IMG/VR virus record: IMGVR_UViG_3300044641_002779
Span: 1 to 32,488 of that record
Reading direction: 5' to 3' (one strand)
From: a virus
DNA length: 32,488 nt
Numbering within the stretch: the first letter of the stretch is position 1; the number at the start of each line of letters is the position of its first letter. A program made the translations under genes and the position numbers. Shown here piece by piece: positions 16,829 through 25,289 of the stretch. The notes under the pieces were generated by a model, which was not told where the DNA came from, searched no databases, and saw only the letters and a program-made list of their open reading frames with translations.

Positions 16829-19800
16829 ATGACAGACTCAAGTCTTTCGTATACAAGTAATGCGTCTTTAGAGCAATTAACAATAATTGCCTCGGGCACT
16901 AGCGTTACCATTTATGTTGCTCCTAGTGGATCGGATATTAACACTGGACTGTCTTCATCGTCTCCTGTGTTTTCACTGAAGAAGGCGTGGAGCATTGCAC
17001 AACAGTATAATATTGTGGGAAACGGGCAATTGTACATCACCTTTGCAGGTGGAACCTACGGGTACTCGGATGCTGAAGTTCCTGACAATATGTACCACCC
17101 ACAGGGCGGCAATATCATTATTCAAGGCGATCCCGCAGCAGTAAAGCAGCGGTATCTGTACCGTGTGCAGAATTACTCATGGGACATTTCCCGTATTTCA
17201 TACCACGGGCACACTGGCACAGTGAATCTTACCAATCTACAGGCAGGGCATACTCACGGATACACTGCGGCTGACAATAATATGTGGGTGGCTATCAGCA
17301 ATCCGTGCTTGAGTTCGGCTGGAAACACAGACTGGACTTATTACGATCCCACTGCTGGAGTTAATTACACAGGATTGGACACAGCCACTCTGCGTACCGG
17401 AATTTACGGAGATATGTTCTTTAATCACGGGTATTCCTACGAACACGCCAACGGTATCTACGGGCTTGCACAGATTGCGGACGCATCCACATCAACCACT
17501 GATTTGCAACTCATCTTCAAGAACACGAACACAGATCCACGCATTCCTGCGTTCTCCCCGTACACCAAGGGTGCTGTCAGTAACGGAATCGGCAACACCA
17601 TTCCGTGGTATGGAGTAGCCAACAACTATCCTGAAAATCAGTACAGCAAGCCCAATGGCTTTTACGGAAAAGACAGTTGGAGCGGTACTATTGCGTATCC
17701 TCAAAAGTCTTCTTTTGCTTCGGATTCGCACATCACTGATCAGCCGCAATTGGTTACTAGTTTCCCCGTTGTCATACAAAAAACAGGTTCAAAGCCACTG
17801 TTCACTGTTGCGGGTGGAAGTGTTAAAGCCATTCGCAATTTCATGCTTGTGGCAAATGATTTTGCCGTACCCAATGCCAGTGCAAACAAAACCAAGGCAC
17901 TCAATGCACTGTATCCAACCGAAGAGCATTCACCGCAAGTAACTGCCTCTGCATGGCAAACAGCATTGCTGCGGGCTGAAAATGCCACCGTGGGCATCCG
18001 TCACTTGGGTGTGTATCACGCAGAGTTTGGTATTTGTGCAACCAATTCAAAGATTACCACATACACGGAGTCATCAGCAGAAACAGCGTTCACCACCATA
18101 ACAGGCGTGCATGATTCAGGAGCATATGCAACTAGCGCAAATTTGGGACATCCTGATAACACACCAGTATTGACTGCGGTTAATGTTTCTTACGGAATTT
18201 ACGCTCACTCATCAACCGTTCAAATTGGATACGAATCGGATAGACTGAATCCCGCAGCATCATTCTATACCACGGAGCAGGGTTGTTTTATACAATCATC
18301 ACGAACAGCAATTGTAGCAACAGATAGTTCTGATGTGGCAGTACGCAGCGCAGTGATAAACTCTACCCGTGTCTTGCCTCGTTTTCAGTTTGTGCTACGA
18401 ATTCCCGTGTTTGCTGGTGCTTCAGCCACAACGGGAAGCACTTACTCGTTCATGTATCCCACTTCATGGGGCGGAACCGAAACCACATCAAACTCCAATC
18501 AAGCATTCCAAAACGGCTACACAGCAGCCGCAGTGTTCATGCGAACAGGTGCTGCCACGGGATACACATTAGGATACATCACCAACATTGCAGGCGGTGG
18601 AACTGCGGCTTATAGTTCGGGGCAGTACACTTCCACTCACTCGGTAGCCGGAACTCCTGTTCCTGCCTACTATCAGACTCTGAATGTGTACGGATACCGC
18701 GTTGGTGACATTAACGGATTGAGTTTTGCGCTGCAAGACGATTTCAATAGTATCTCTTCTGCTACGGGATACACACTAGAGTTTGTTGCATTCAGCGACA
18801 ACGAAACCACCACCGCAGGTGGAAAGTTTGAAATTGGAAAAAACGCATTCAAAACTACTGCCGCAGGTGGACAGTCCATTATTGGACTTGCTGCAAATGC
18901 AACCACACAAACATCCACAGGACTACCGTATTCCATAGTCGGATATCGTAGTTACCGTTGGTTCTCTGGCACAGATTCTTACGACACAAGTGTGGGTGTG
19001 TATCGCAACTCCACGCTGCGCGTTCGCAAAAATCTCTTGTTTGCTGCTGCGGACAACCGTGCTGTATATGTGGCAGACGGTTCTAAACTTCTTGCTGATT
19101 TTGGACACAATGCTGCTGTTACTCGTGGCGGATCCACCACTTATCAAAACGATGAAATGGGAGCATTGCTTGTTAATGGAGCAGGCAACTATGCAGTTAC
19201 GGTTCGATCTGGTTCGTATGCTGGCTTGGGATCGGTGTTCGCAAAATGCTTTAAGTCAGTTATAGATGCCACCTATGCCCTAAACACCACAATAGGTTGT
19301 ATTGCTGCTGAAAATAATTCAGTAATTGATTTGCCTAATATCTCTCCCGCAGACAATATGGCATCTGTGGTGTGCGTGCTTCCCCCGTATGGAACTCCTG
19401 CTTGGAGCAGTATACAGGGCGCATTGGCTGTGGTTGATCCTGCCATAGTTGTTCTTAGCGCATATGGATCTGCTGTGAACTGGGGTATAGGTTGCGTAAA
19501 CCTTACTTCTGCGTTTGACGGCTTTGGTGCGCCCGAACAAAGTCGTCCAACTGGTACTAGTGTGGTTGGCGGTGTATCGCCAACATTAGCATTTTACTAT
19601 CTTGTCAGTGGATCTCGGCTTGGGCGTATTCCTGCCGGAACCACCTCCGACAACAGCATTGCAAGCACACAACTCTCCCATGTGTTTAGTGTGGGTGGAA
19701 CCCCAACCGCAAACATCATGTCTCGTGCTAGTGGATTCAAATACAATCTGCCTACGACCAGTCAGTATTACCGTTGGTGGCAGATCACAGGATCAAAGCC

Positions 19801-20059
19801 AACTGTTGGTGGTGGACGAACCGCTGGTATTTGGTCTACTACTGGAGAAGCAGTTCGCAGAGTTGGATGGATTGCTCCTGCTGCATTTGATTTCAAGAAT
19901 GGAGCAGACAATCCCATATCTTCGTGCGGTCCTCTAGGACTGACTTACGCTGGTGCCGGGATAAATAGTACAGCCGTTCCAAGTGCTAACGGAGGATCGG
20001 ATCCAAACGCATCACCATCATCCAATCCACAGAAAAAGAATTCTGTATTCTACACTTGA
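16829..20059 (+). CDS. Large fibre/tailspike-like protein, pectate-lyase-type beta-helix predicted
   Basis: 1076 aa, ATG at 16829. The N-terminus has VTIYVAPSGSDINTGLSSSSPVFSLKKA, then LYITFAGGTYGY and GGNIIIQGDP. This is the common opening of right-handed beta-helix (pectate-lyase-like) phage proteins: a V-PSGSD-NTG turn, a helix, and a first 'GTY' rung. Rung-like repetition continues at intervals, for example AIRNFMLVANDF, IRHLGVYHAEFGICATNSKI, STVQIGYESD and TAIVATDSSDVAVRSAVI, then LRVRKNLLFAAADNRAVYVADGS. Some such proteins are polysaccharide depolymerases and others are non-enzymatic adhesins; no catalytic residues can be assigned by eye. It is the second-longest protein of the cassette and has its own late-promoter-like box. 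The stop precedes the next ATG by 16 bases. Confidence 0.72.
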   Translation: MTDSSLSYTSNASLEQLTIIASGTSVTIYVAPSGSDINTGLSSSSPVFSLKKAWSIAQQYNIVGNGQLYITFAGGTYGYSDAEVPDNMYHPQGGNIIIQGDPAAVKQRYLYRVQNYSWDISRISYHGHTGTVNLTNLQAGHTHGYTAADNNMWVAISNPCLSSAGNTDWTYYDPTAGVNYTGLDTATLRTGIYGDMFFNHGYSYEHANGIYGLAQIADASTSTTDLQLIFKNTNTDPRIPAFSPYTKGAVSNGIGNTIPWYGVANNYPENQYSKPNGFYGKDSWSGTIAYPQKSSFASDSHITDQPQLVTSFPVVIQKTGSKPLFTVAGGSVKAIRNFMLVANDFAVPNASANKTKALNALYPTEEHSPQVTASAWQTALLRAENATVGIRHLGVYHAEFGICATNSKITTYTESSAETAFTTITGVHDSGAYATSANLGHPDNTPVLTAVNVSYGIYAHSSTVQIGYESDRLNPAASFYTTEQGCFIQSSRTAIVATDSSDVAVRSAVINSTRVLPRFQFVLRIPVFAGASATTGSTYSFMYPTSWGGTETTSNSNQAFQNGYTAAAVFMRTGAATGYTLGYITNIAGGGTAAYSSGQYTSTHSVAGTPVPAYYQTLNVYGYRVGDINGLSFALQDDFNSISSATGYTLEFVAFSDNETTTAGGKFEIGKNAFKTTAAGGQSIIGLAANATTQTSTGLPYSIVGYRSYRWFSGTDSYDTSVGVYRNSTLRVRKNLLFAAADNRAVYVADGSKLLADFGHNAAVTRGGSTTYQNDEMGALLVNGAGNYAVTVRSGSYAGLGSVFAKCFKSVIDATYALNTTIGCIAAENNSVIDLPNISPADNMASVVCVLPPYGTPAWSSIQGALAVVDPAIVVLSAYGSAVNWGIGCVNLTSAFDGFGAPEQSRPTGTSVVGGVSPTLAFYYLVSGSRLGRIPAGTTSDNSIASTQLSHVFSVGGTPTANIMSRASGFKYNLPTTSQYYRWWQITGSKPTVGGGRTAGIWSTTGEAVRRVGWIAPAAFDFKNGADNPISSCGPLGLTYAGAGINSTAVPSANGGSDPNASPSSNPQKKNSVFYT
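19960..19967 (+). promoter_or_regulatory. Possible late promoter box GATAAATA upstream of the LamG gene
   Basis: One mismatch to TATAAATA. It lies inside the 3' end of the beta-helix gene, 108 bases before the LamG gene ATG. Distance and coding location make it weak. Confidence 0.25.
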
Positions 20060-20075
20060 CCTTTGGAAAACTAAA

Positions 20076-21956
20076 ATGGCAAAAAATCTTATTCTGATTG
20101 ATAAAATAAGTGGTCAAGTAACCGAAACCATTTTTGGCTTCAATGACCGCACATACGAACCGTCCGTGTATTCGCGGTATGTTCCGTATGTGCTGGACTC
20201 TTCTATTCCTTTGGTTTCCGTGTTTGAAGTTTTCAAAAATTTTGGTGGCGCGGGAGACACCTATTCTGCGCCTATAACACTTCCACCCACCACAGAACAA
20301 AAACTCACGGGACCGATGTTTGGTCAGTTCGCTCGTGGTGAACTGCTGTTTCAGTCCACTCTGCACCCAACGGTGGTAAACAATCTTGTCCTGAGTGGTC
20401 TTACTGCTACGGCGTACAACCCCACGGTTGTTACCAACATAGGTGTTTCAAGCGGAACTATTGTGGGGCAGAAGTGCGCGGAGTTCAAGGGATCGTACTT
20501 GGACACCGACACACAGGCTGCGTGTCTCCGCATTCCTGATTACACCTTTCCTGGCTCTTCGATGCCGTACTTCATGGCATCGGGATTCCTGTACTTTTCG
20601 TCCACTCCGTCAGGCGCATACGATCCCATCGTGCTTGCCAAGACCACTAGCGGAACCGCAGGCACGGTAAACGACTCTTTCCAATTGGAGTACGACAACA
20701 GCGCAACACGAATGCTGCTCATGGTGTCGTCCAACTCGTATCCTTCAGCCGGATTTGAGTACACGGTGAATGCGTCCCCCGCAGGTGTCTCTTTGAATCA
20801 GTGGCACCACTTTGCGTTTGCGTACAGCAACCAAGGCAACTCCGCGTGTGTTTCCACATATTGGAATGGCACTCGTATTGCAAAGCAAACAGGACTTTCA
20901 GGCAACATCCGATTCAACTCTGCACCGTTCTCCATTGGTGGCGGTCCACACGGCAATAAGCCGCTCAAGGGGTATTTGGACGACATTATTGTGAGCGGTG
21001 GAACTTCGTCCACGGCTCTTCGTGGTATTGCACACGGAACCACCTGCACTGTTCCAACCACTAGTCAGTCATCGGGTGAGTACACGGTTTGGCACAGCAC
21101 TCTACACGGACCAGAGGGGGAGTCAATATTCCCCGTGAGCGGTCCGTCCAAAGTGATTTCTACTCATATGTACACCAATACTGATCCGGATGTTAAGACA
21201 ACCAATCTGTATGTGGGCACAATTGATACCATTCAAGATTCTGTACACGGGCTTTCGCTGTTCTCAGGAATTTCCACTGGGCATATTCCGTATGTTGCAG
21301 GCGGGTCTGCTGGATATGTGTTTGGATACGACAGCGGCGCGTGCTTGATTCCCACATCGGTGGTGCAGTTGAAGAGTCTGGCTGAAGTAAAGACTCTAAA
21401 GGCTTCTCTGGCAGACAACACCCAACTGTATCTGCTTGGTTCCGCTGCCATGCGTGGAACCACGGGTGCGTCAGGAGACTTCCCTAAACTGTACTCAACT
21501 GGAGTGTCTGGTGGATCATTCTCTAGTGGACCTTTTTCTTTCCTACCCACAAAACAGAATATTGATGATTTGAGAACGATATACGATGGAGTCGTTTTGT
21601 CGGGAGCCTCCTTATCAACATACACGATATTCTCCGCGGACGGTATTTCATACCAGTTTAGCAAATCTGCGGTGATTGCTCTGTATTCCGATGTTGCCGG
21701 TTACTACGCATATTCGTATCAAGACACAGCATCCACAAAAGCAGTGGTGAGTGGATCTAGTACCTTTGTGAGTTTGCGGCAGATTGAAGGATTGAGTCGT
21801 GATTCGTTTGTACAAAAACTGTCTGCACAAGTCACAACAAATTCTCCAGCGTTCATCATTTCTCCAGTGTCTAAAACCACTAAGGTATACACCAAGCCTG
21901 AAGCCACTATTAGCGCAGCAGAGATTGTTGATATTATAAGTTTTGGCAAGGGCTAA
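20076..21956 (+). CDS. LamG-domain tail-fibre-like structural protein
   Basis: 626 aa from the ATG at 20076. An in-frame upstream start at 19983 would overlap the beta-helix gene by 77 bases and add 31 His/Arg/Lys-rich residues unlike this protein, so it is rejected. Residues 1-60 (LILIDKISGQVTETIFGFNDR, then YVPYVLDSSIPLVSVFEVF) look like a virion attachment segment. About 150-315 is a LamG/pentraxin-like sandwich: LRIPDYTFPGS, then FQLEYDNSATRMLLMVSS, SLNQWHHFAFAYS, STYWNGTRIA, IRFNSAPFSIGGG and KPLKGYLDDIIVSGG, with the usual W-H-H-F-A centre and the closing LDDI. Such domains bind sugars in many proteins. The C-terminal 300 residues are unrecognised, mixed beta with some helix. A role in host-surface binding is inferred. 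Confidence 0.78.
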   Translation: MAKNLILIDKISGQVTETIFGFNDRTYEPSVYSRYVPYVLDSSIPLVSVFEVFKNFGGAGDTYSAPITLPPTTEQKLTGPMFGQFARGELLFQSTLHPTVVNNLVLSGLTATAYNPTVVTNIGVSSGTIVGQKCAEFKGSYLDTDTQAACLRIPDYTFPGSSMPYFMASGFLYFSSTPSGAYDPIVLAKTTSGTAGTVNDSFQLEYDNSATRMLLMVSSNSYPSAGFEYTVNASPAGVSLNQWHHFAFAYSNQGNSACVSTYWNGTRIAKQTGLSGNIRFNSAPFSIGGGPHGNKPLKGYLDDIIVSGGTSSTALRGIAHGTTCTVPTTSQSSGEYTVWHSTLHGPEGESIFPVSGPSKVISTHMYTNTDPDVKTTNLYVGTIDTIQDSVHGLSLFSGISTGHIPYVAGGSAGYVFGYDSGACLIPTSVVQLKSLAEVKTLKASLADNTQLYLLGSAAMRGTTGASGDFPKLYSTGVSGGSFSSGPFSFLPTKQNIDDLRTIYDGVVLSGASLSTYTIFSADGISYQFSKSAVIALYSDVAGYYAYSYQDTASTKAVVSGSSTFVSLRQIEGLSRDSFVQKLSAQVTTNSPAFIISPVSKTTKVYTKPEATISAAEIVDIISFGKG

Positions 21957-21972
21957 AAGGTTGGTGATTTAT

Positions 21973-22239
21973 ATGAAACTCATACACTACGGACTAGACG
22001 GAACGGTGCAGATCAACGATACCCAATATCGTTTTTCCGACTTTTTGAAATTGGAGCCTCGGTATTCGGCTCCACACGGATTTCACACGCGGGTGTACGA
22101 ACGAGGAGTTCGGCACTACATCACAGACGGGCACAATCTGCTGTATCTGCCGTCCACCGATGCGGAATGCGACCGCATCTGTAACCGTGAGGGTGAATTG
22201 ACTAGATTGTTGCAGAGGTTACATCAGGAAAACGACTAG
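21973..22239 (+). CDS. Unrecognised small protein upstream of gp13
   Basis: 88 aa, starting at the first ATG after the LamG stop. A TTG at 21943 would extend it by ten residues into the previous gene, but a purine-rich AAAAGG lies just before the ATG region, so 21973 is preferred. Composition is soluble and charged, rich in His, Arg and Tyr (TRVYERGVRHYITDGHNLLYL), with a helical end that could be a short coiled coil (REGELTRLLQRLHQEND). Its two cysteines are close together (ECDRIC). There is no signal peptide and no membrane segment. In T4 the neighbour upstream of gene 13 is wac (fibritin), but this protein is far too short and lacks fibritin features. Function unknown. Confidence 0.7.
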   Translation: MKLIHYGLDGTVQINDTQYRFSDFLKLEPRYSAPHGFHTRVYERGVRHYITDGHNLLYLPSTDAECDRICNREGELTRLLQRLHQEND

Positions 22240-22250
22240 CCGCGTAGTCT

Positions 22251-22258
22251 TCTAAATA
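22251..22258 (+). promoter_or_regulatory. Late-promoter-like box TCTAAATA before gp13
   Basis: TCTAAATA matches TATAAATA in 7 of 8 positions. It lies in the 36-base gap before gp13, 17 bases from box to ATG, the same spacing as the identical box before gp19, and is followed by AAAGGAG as ribosome site. It would start the neck-packaging transcript. Confidence 0.7.
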
Positions 22259-22275
22259 GGGGTAAAGGAGACACG

Positions 22276-23040
22276 ATGGCGAAGCCAACCACCCGACAAG
22301 AATTCAAAGACTACTGCCTCCGCGCTCTAGGTGCGCCAGTAATCGAAATCAATGTGGACGATTCCCAAGTGGAAGATCGTCTTGATCAGGCTATACAGTA
22401 TTTCAATGACTGGAACTCGTTGGGTATGCAGCGGCAGTACTGGAAGTATCAGGTAACTGCACAGGACATTGCCAATCAGTACATTAACACCGACAGTCTT
22501 GATCCCAATGGACCAAAAATTGCTAATATCACGAGAGTGTTTCAGGTTGGCTTCAACCTACAAGTGAACAATATTTTCAATATTCGGTATCAGATGGCAC
22601 TCACGGATTTCTACGGACTCCGTACTGGCAACATGAACATGAACTACTATGTGTCCACTATGCAGTACATTGAAATGTTGCAGCAACTGCTTGATCCCGA
22701 AAAGCAGATTCGCTTCAACAAGTACAACAACAAACTGAATATTGACATGAACTGGAATGATTTCGACACCAATCAATACATTTTGATTGAGGGCTACGCA
22801 ATCATTGATCCCGCTGAGTACAGCGAAGCGTGGAACGATCCCATGCTAAAGAAATACGCCACGGCTCTCATCAAACAGCAGTGGGGTGCCAACTTGTCTA
22901 AGTACGAGGGCATTCCGCTGCCAGGCAACATCACATTCAATGGTGCGCGTCTTTACGAGGAAGCCACTACAGCAATACAGGCTATTGAAGAAGAAGTACT
23001 GCTCAAGTATCAGGAACCACCTGACTTCATCACAGGATAA
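22276..23040 (+). CDS. 13: Neck protein gp13 (head completion)
   Basis: 254 aa; T4 gp13 is 309 aa. gp13 and gp14 form the neck that closes the packaged head and accepts the tail. ATG at 22276 with a strong AAAGGAG eight bases upstream. Family-style segments are: the N-terminal helix RQEFKDYCLRALGAPVIEINVDDSQVEDRLDQAIQYF, then the aromatic RQYWKYQVT, NIFNIRYQMALTDFY, and the C-terminal block YAIIDPAEYSEAWNDPMLKKYATALIKQQWGANLSKYEGI with LPGNITFNGARLYEEA. This is the same plan as connector or adaptor proteins of other tailed phages. It is first in an uninterrupted run 13-14-15-16-17, as in T4. The following gene begins two bases after its stop. Confidence 0.9.
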   Translation: MAKPTTRQEFKDYCLRALGAPVIEINVDDSQVEDRLDQAIQYFNDWNSLGMQRQYWKYQVTAQDIANQYINTDSLDPNGPKIANITRVFQVGFNLQVNNIFNIRYQMALTDFYGLRTGNMNMNYYVSTMQYIEMLQQLLDPEKQIRFNKYNNKLNIDMNWNDFDTNQYILIEGYAIIDPAEYSEAWNDPMLKKYATALIKQQWGANLSKYEGIPLPGNITFNGARLYEEATTAIQAIEEEVLLKYQEPPDFITG

Positions 23041-23042
23041 CC

Positions 23043-23933
23043 ATGACAGTCAATCCGTATTTTCGCAGGAACAAGAAGGGGGAGCAAAACCTCCTTGAAT
23101 CACTCACCACCGAGGTCATCAAGATCCACGGGCATGAGATGATATATATTCCACGCGAAAAGGTTACGGAAGACTTGATTCTTGGCGAAGAAGTTTCGGA
23201 ATTTCTTGATGCCAACCGTATTGAGATGTACATGGAAAACTCTGAAGGCTTTGAGGGCGACTCCGAAATGTCGCGCTTTGGGCTTGATGTGAAAGACTCA
23301 GCGGTGTTCATTGTGTCCCGAAAGCGGTTCATGGATGTCATGGGGCACCATCCTGATATTCAGCGTCTTGGTCGTCCACGCGAAGGCGACATTATATTCT
23401 TTGACTATCCGTACTCCATGATGGAAATCAAATTCGTGAAGCAGGACAACCCGTTCTATCCTGCGGGAGATCGGTACTCGTTTAAACTGTCGTGTGAAGC
23501 CTTCAAGTACTCCAACGAGAAGATTGACACAGGCGAAAGCGAACTGGATGCGGTGATGAATATCAAGTCTTCCTACGCTCTTGGATTCACACTCGGAGCA
23601 TGGGTTGGCGATCTGTATCCTGGCGAAGAAGTGTACACAGGCACATCAGCCGACAAACACGCCTACGGTCGCGTTGAATACCGTCCGTATCCGCGTCCCA
23701 CTGTGGGCAATTACTATATTCGTGTCAACACGCAAGAAGGCGTGTTTGAGGTGGGAGACATCATCACGGGCAACGACAGCGGATACACCTACGCCATCTC
23801 TGGTATCAACACCAGTGATGTGCGTGTGGCACACCAAGATCAGCAGGACAACGAGGAATTGGATCTGGAAGCCAAGCGTGATGACATCTTTGATTTCACC
23901 CAAGTTGATCCGTTCAGCGAGGGTAAATATTAA
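23043..23933 (+). CDS. 14: Neck protein gp14 (head completion)
   Basis: 296 aa; T4 gp14 is 256 aa. The ATG at 23043 has AGGATA just upstream, at the end of gp13. Family-style pieces are the opening VNPYFRRNKKGEQNLLESLTTEVIKIHG, then MIYIPREKV, SEFLDANRIEMYMEN, FGLDVKDSAVFIVSRKRF, RPREGDIIFFDY and EIKFVKQDNPFYPAGDRYSFKLSCEAFKYSNE. The region from about 185 to 270 (VYTGTSADKHAYG, then GVFEVGDIITGNDSGYTYAI) is a small beta addition often present in marine T4-like gp14. It partners gp13 and probably contacts gp15 on the tail. Its TAA overlaps the next start in TAATG, so gp14 and gp15 should be made in step. Confidence 0.9.
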   Translation: MTVNPYFRRNKKGEQNLLESLTTEVIKIHGHEMIYIPREKVTEDLILGEEVSEFLDANRIEMYMENSEGFEGDSEMSRFGLDVKDSAVFIVSRKRFMDVMGHHPDIQRLGRPREGDIIFFDYPYSMMEIKFVKQDNPFYPAGDRYSFKLSCEAFKYSNEKIDTGESELDAVMNIKSSYALGFTLGAWVGDLYPGEEVYTGTSADKHAYGRVEYRPYPRPTVGNYYIRVNTQEGVFEVGDIITGNDSGYTYAISGINTSDVRVAHQDQQDNEELDLEAKRDDIFDFTQVDPFSEGKY

Positions 23934-24784
23934 TGTTTACCCCATTCTATAACGGATCAATTCGTCGCATGGTGGTAGCCTTTGGTTCACTGTTCAACCA
24001 AATCTACATCGACAAACCCGAAAGCGGTGGCACAAAGACCCTTTTGGTGCCCATCTCGTATGCTCCCAAAGAGAAGTACAAGGTGCGGCTTGCGGGCGAT
24101 CCTTATTTTACAAATCCCAATCAGATCACACTGCCGCGCTTGGCGTTTGAGATTGCAGGATACAACTACGATGCCACTCGCAAACGCAACAGTGCCACTC
24201 GTAATTTTGTGCGCCCCACTACGAGCAGTCCTGTTGGGGTGAATTACACCTACGCAGAAGTGCCGTACAACATTGATTTTGCACTGTATGTGTATGTACG
24301 AAACATGGATGACGGGCTGCGTATCGTGGAGCAGATTCTGCCGTACTTTGCTCCTGAGTTTGTGATGACTGTGAACTTTGATGACATCAACAAGAAGGTG
24401 GACATTCCGCTGTACTTGAACTCGGTGTCGTCTGAAGAAGACTACGAAGGCGATTTTGAAACCCGCCGCTCCATCATCTTCACGCTGAACTTCACCATGA
24501 AAACTTACCTGTTTGGAGCCACACGCAACTACAAGGAAATCCGCTCCATCAATGCAGGGCTGTGGAATTTTGATGTGTTTGGGGACGGCTTCACCGCAGG
24601 CAGCACAACTGATCACGGTAACTACGCTGATGTGATTACTGGAATTTCTGGAGCCTGTGGTGCAAATTCCAATGCCAACAATTACACTCCGTATGCCAAG
24701 GTGTATCAGCCACAGTCAGGTGGAGGCACCACATACGCAGCAGGAATGGCATCGGGTGGTATAACTGTGGATTGGAATATTTAA
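23933..24784 (+). CDS. 15: Tail sheath stabiliser and tail completion protein gp15
   Basis: 283 aa; T4 gp15 is 272 aa. gp15 forms the hexameric ring on top of the finished tail tube and sheath and joins the tail to the neck. The ATG at 23933 overlaps the gp14 stop by one base. Recognised features are the leader FTPFYNGSIRRMVVAFGSLFNQIYI, LVPISYAPKEKYKVRLAGDP, LPRLAFEIAGYNYDATRK, a long VPYNIDFALYVYVRNMDDGLRIVEQILPYFAPEF block, and the SEEDYEGDFETRRSIIFTLNFTMKTYLFG strand set. The C-terminal 40 residues are Gly/Ser/Asn-rich and probably disordered. It lies between gp14 and gp16, its T4 position. Confidence 0.92.
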   Translation: MFTPFYNGSIRRMVVAFGSLFNQIYIDKPESGGTKTLLVPISYAPKEKYKVRLAGDPYFTNPNQITLPRLAFEIAGYNYDATRKRNSATRNFVRPTTSSPVGVNYTYAEVPYNIDFALYVYVRNMDDGLRIVEQILPYFAPEFVMTVNFDDINKKVDIPLYLNSVSSEEDYEGDFETRRSIIFTLNFTMKTYLFGATRNYKEIRSINAGLWNFDVFGDGFTAGSTTDHGNYADVITGISGACGANSNANNYTPYAKVYQPQSGGGTTYAAGMASGGITVDWNI

Positions 24785-24794
24785 GGAGTAGACC

Positions 24795-25289
24795 ATGAGT
24801 GGATTTGATGGTATTGAAAAGGCTCTGGGAACAGAGCCAGTGAAGTCTATTGTTCCGCCTCATGCAGTTCTTGCAAAGGTTGATCCTGTTCCTCTCACCG
24901 ATGAGAAACTACAAAAGGATCTCAAGACCGACTACGAAGTGGTGCGCGAGAACCTGAAGGAACTTGTCAACATGGGCAAGAACGCGCTAGACGGCGTGAT
25001 TCAGGTAGCCCAAGAAGGCGATCAGCCACGGGCATACGAAGTTGTAGCACAGATGATCAAGACACTTGCGGAAACCAACCGCGAACTCATGGATCTACAC
25101 AACCGCGTAAAGACCATCCGCAAGGTGGATCAAAGCGTTACGAACAACAGCACCACCAATCAGTCCATCTATGTGGGTTCTACGAAGGAACTACAGGACA
25201 TTATTAACTCTGCGCGTTCTTCCACCAAGGCGTTCGACAACCGCCCTGATGTGCGTGATGTGATTGAAGGCGACAAGACCAATGAGTAA
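24795..25289 (+). CDS. 16: Terminase small subunit gp16
   Basis: 164 aa, exactly the T4 gp16 length. The small terminase recognises or presents DNA and regulates the gp17 motor during headful packaging. ATG at 24795 with AAGGAG nine bases upstream. The protein is mostly helical, with a central long helical pair (KTDYEVVRENLKELVNMGKNALDGVIQVAQEGDQPRAYEVVAQMIKTLAETN) that corresponds to the oligomerisation core. It is followed by a segment (VTNNSTTNQSIYVGSTKELQDIINSAR) resembling the short gp17-interaction and ring-closing tail in this family. The last eight bases overlap the gp17 start; in T4 genes 16 and 17 also overlap. The assignment combines length, helical pattern and context. Confidence 0.9.
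   Translation: MSGFDGIEKALGTEPVKSIVPPHAVLAKVDPVPLTDEKLQKDLKTDYEVVRENLKELVNMGKNALDGVIQVAQEGDQPRAYEVVAQMIKTLAETNRELMDLHNRVKTIRKVDQSVTNNSTTNQSIYVGSTKELQDIINSARSSTKAFDNRPDVRDVIEGDKTNE

Noticed and set aside
19983-20075. In-frame upstream start for the LamG gene (adds 31 residues)
   Set aside because: It lies within the beta-helix gene, and its product is His/Pro/Lys-rich shadow sequence. The ATG at 20076 follows the previous stop by 16 bases and gives a normal leader.
22052-22074. Seven-base inverted repeat TGGAGCC/GGCTCCA in the 88-aa gene
   Set aside because: It is a short stem with a nine-base loop, no T-run and no positional logic.
25264-25281. TTG start for gp17 adding six residues
   Set aside because: The ATG at 25282 with GAAGG upstream is better, and the added residues do not look like gp17.
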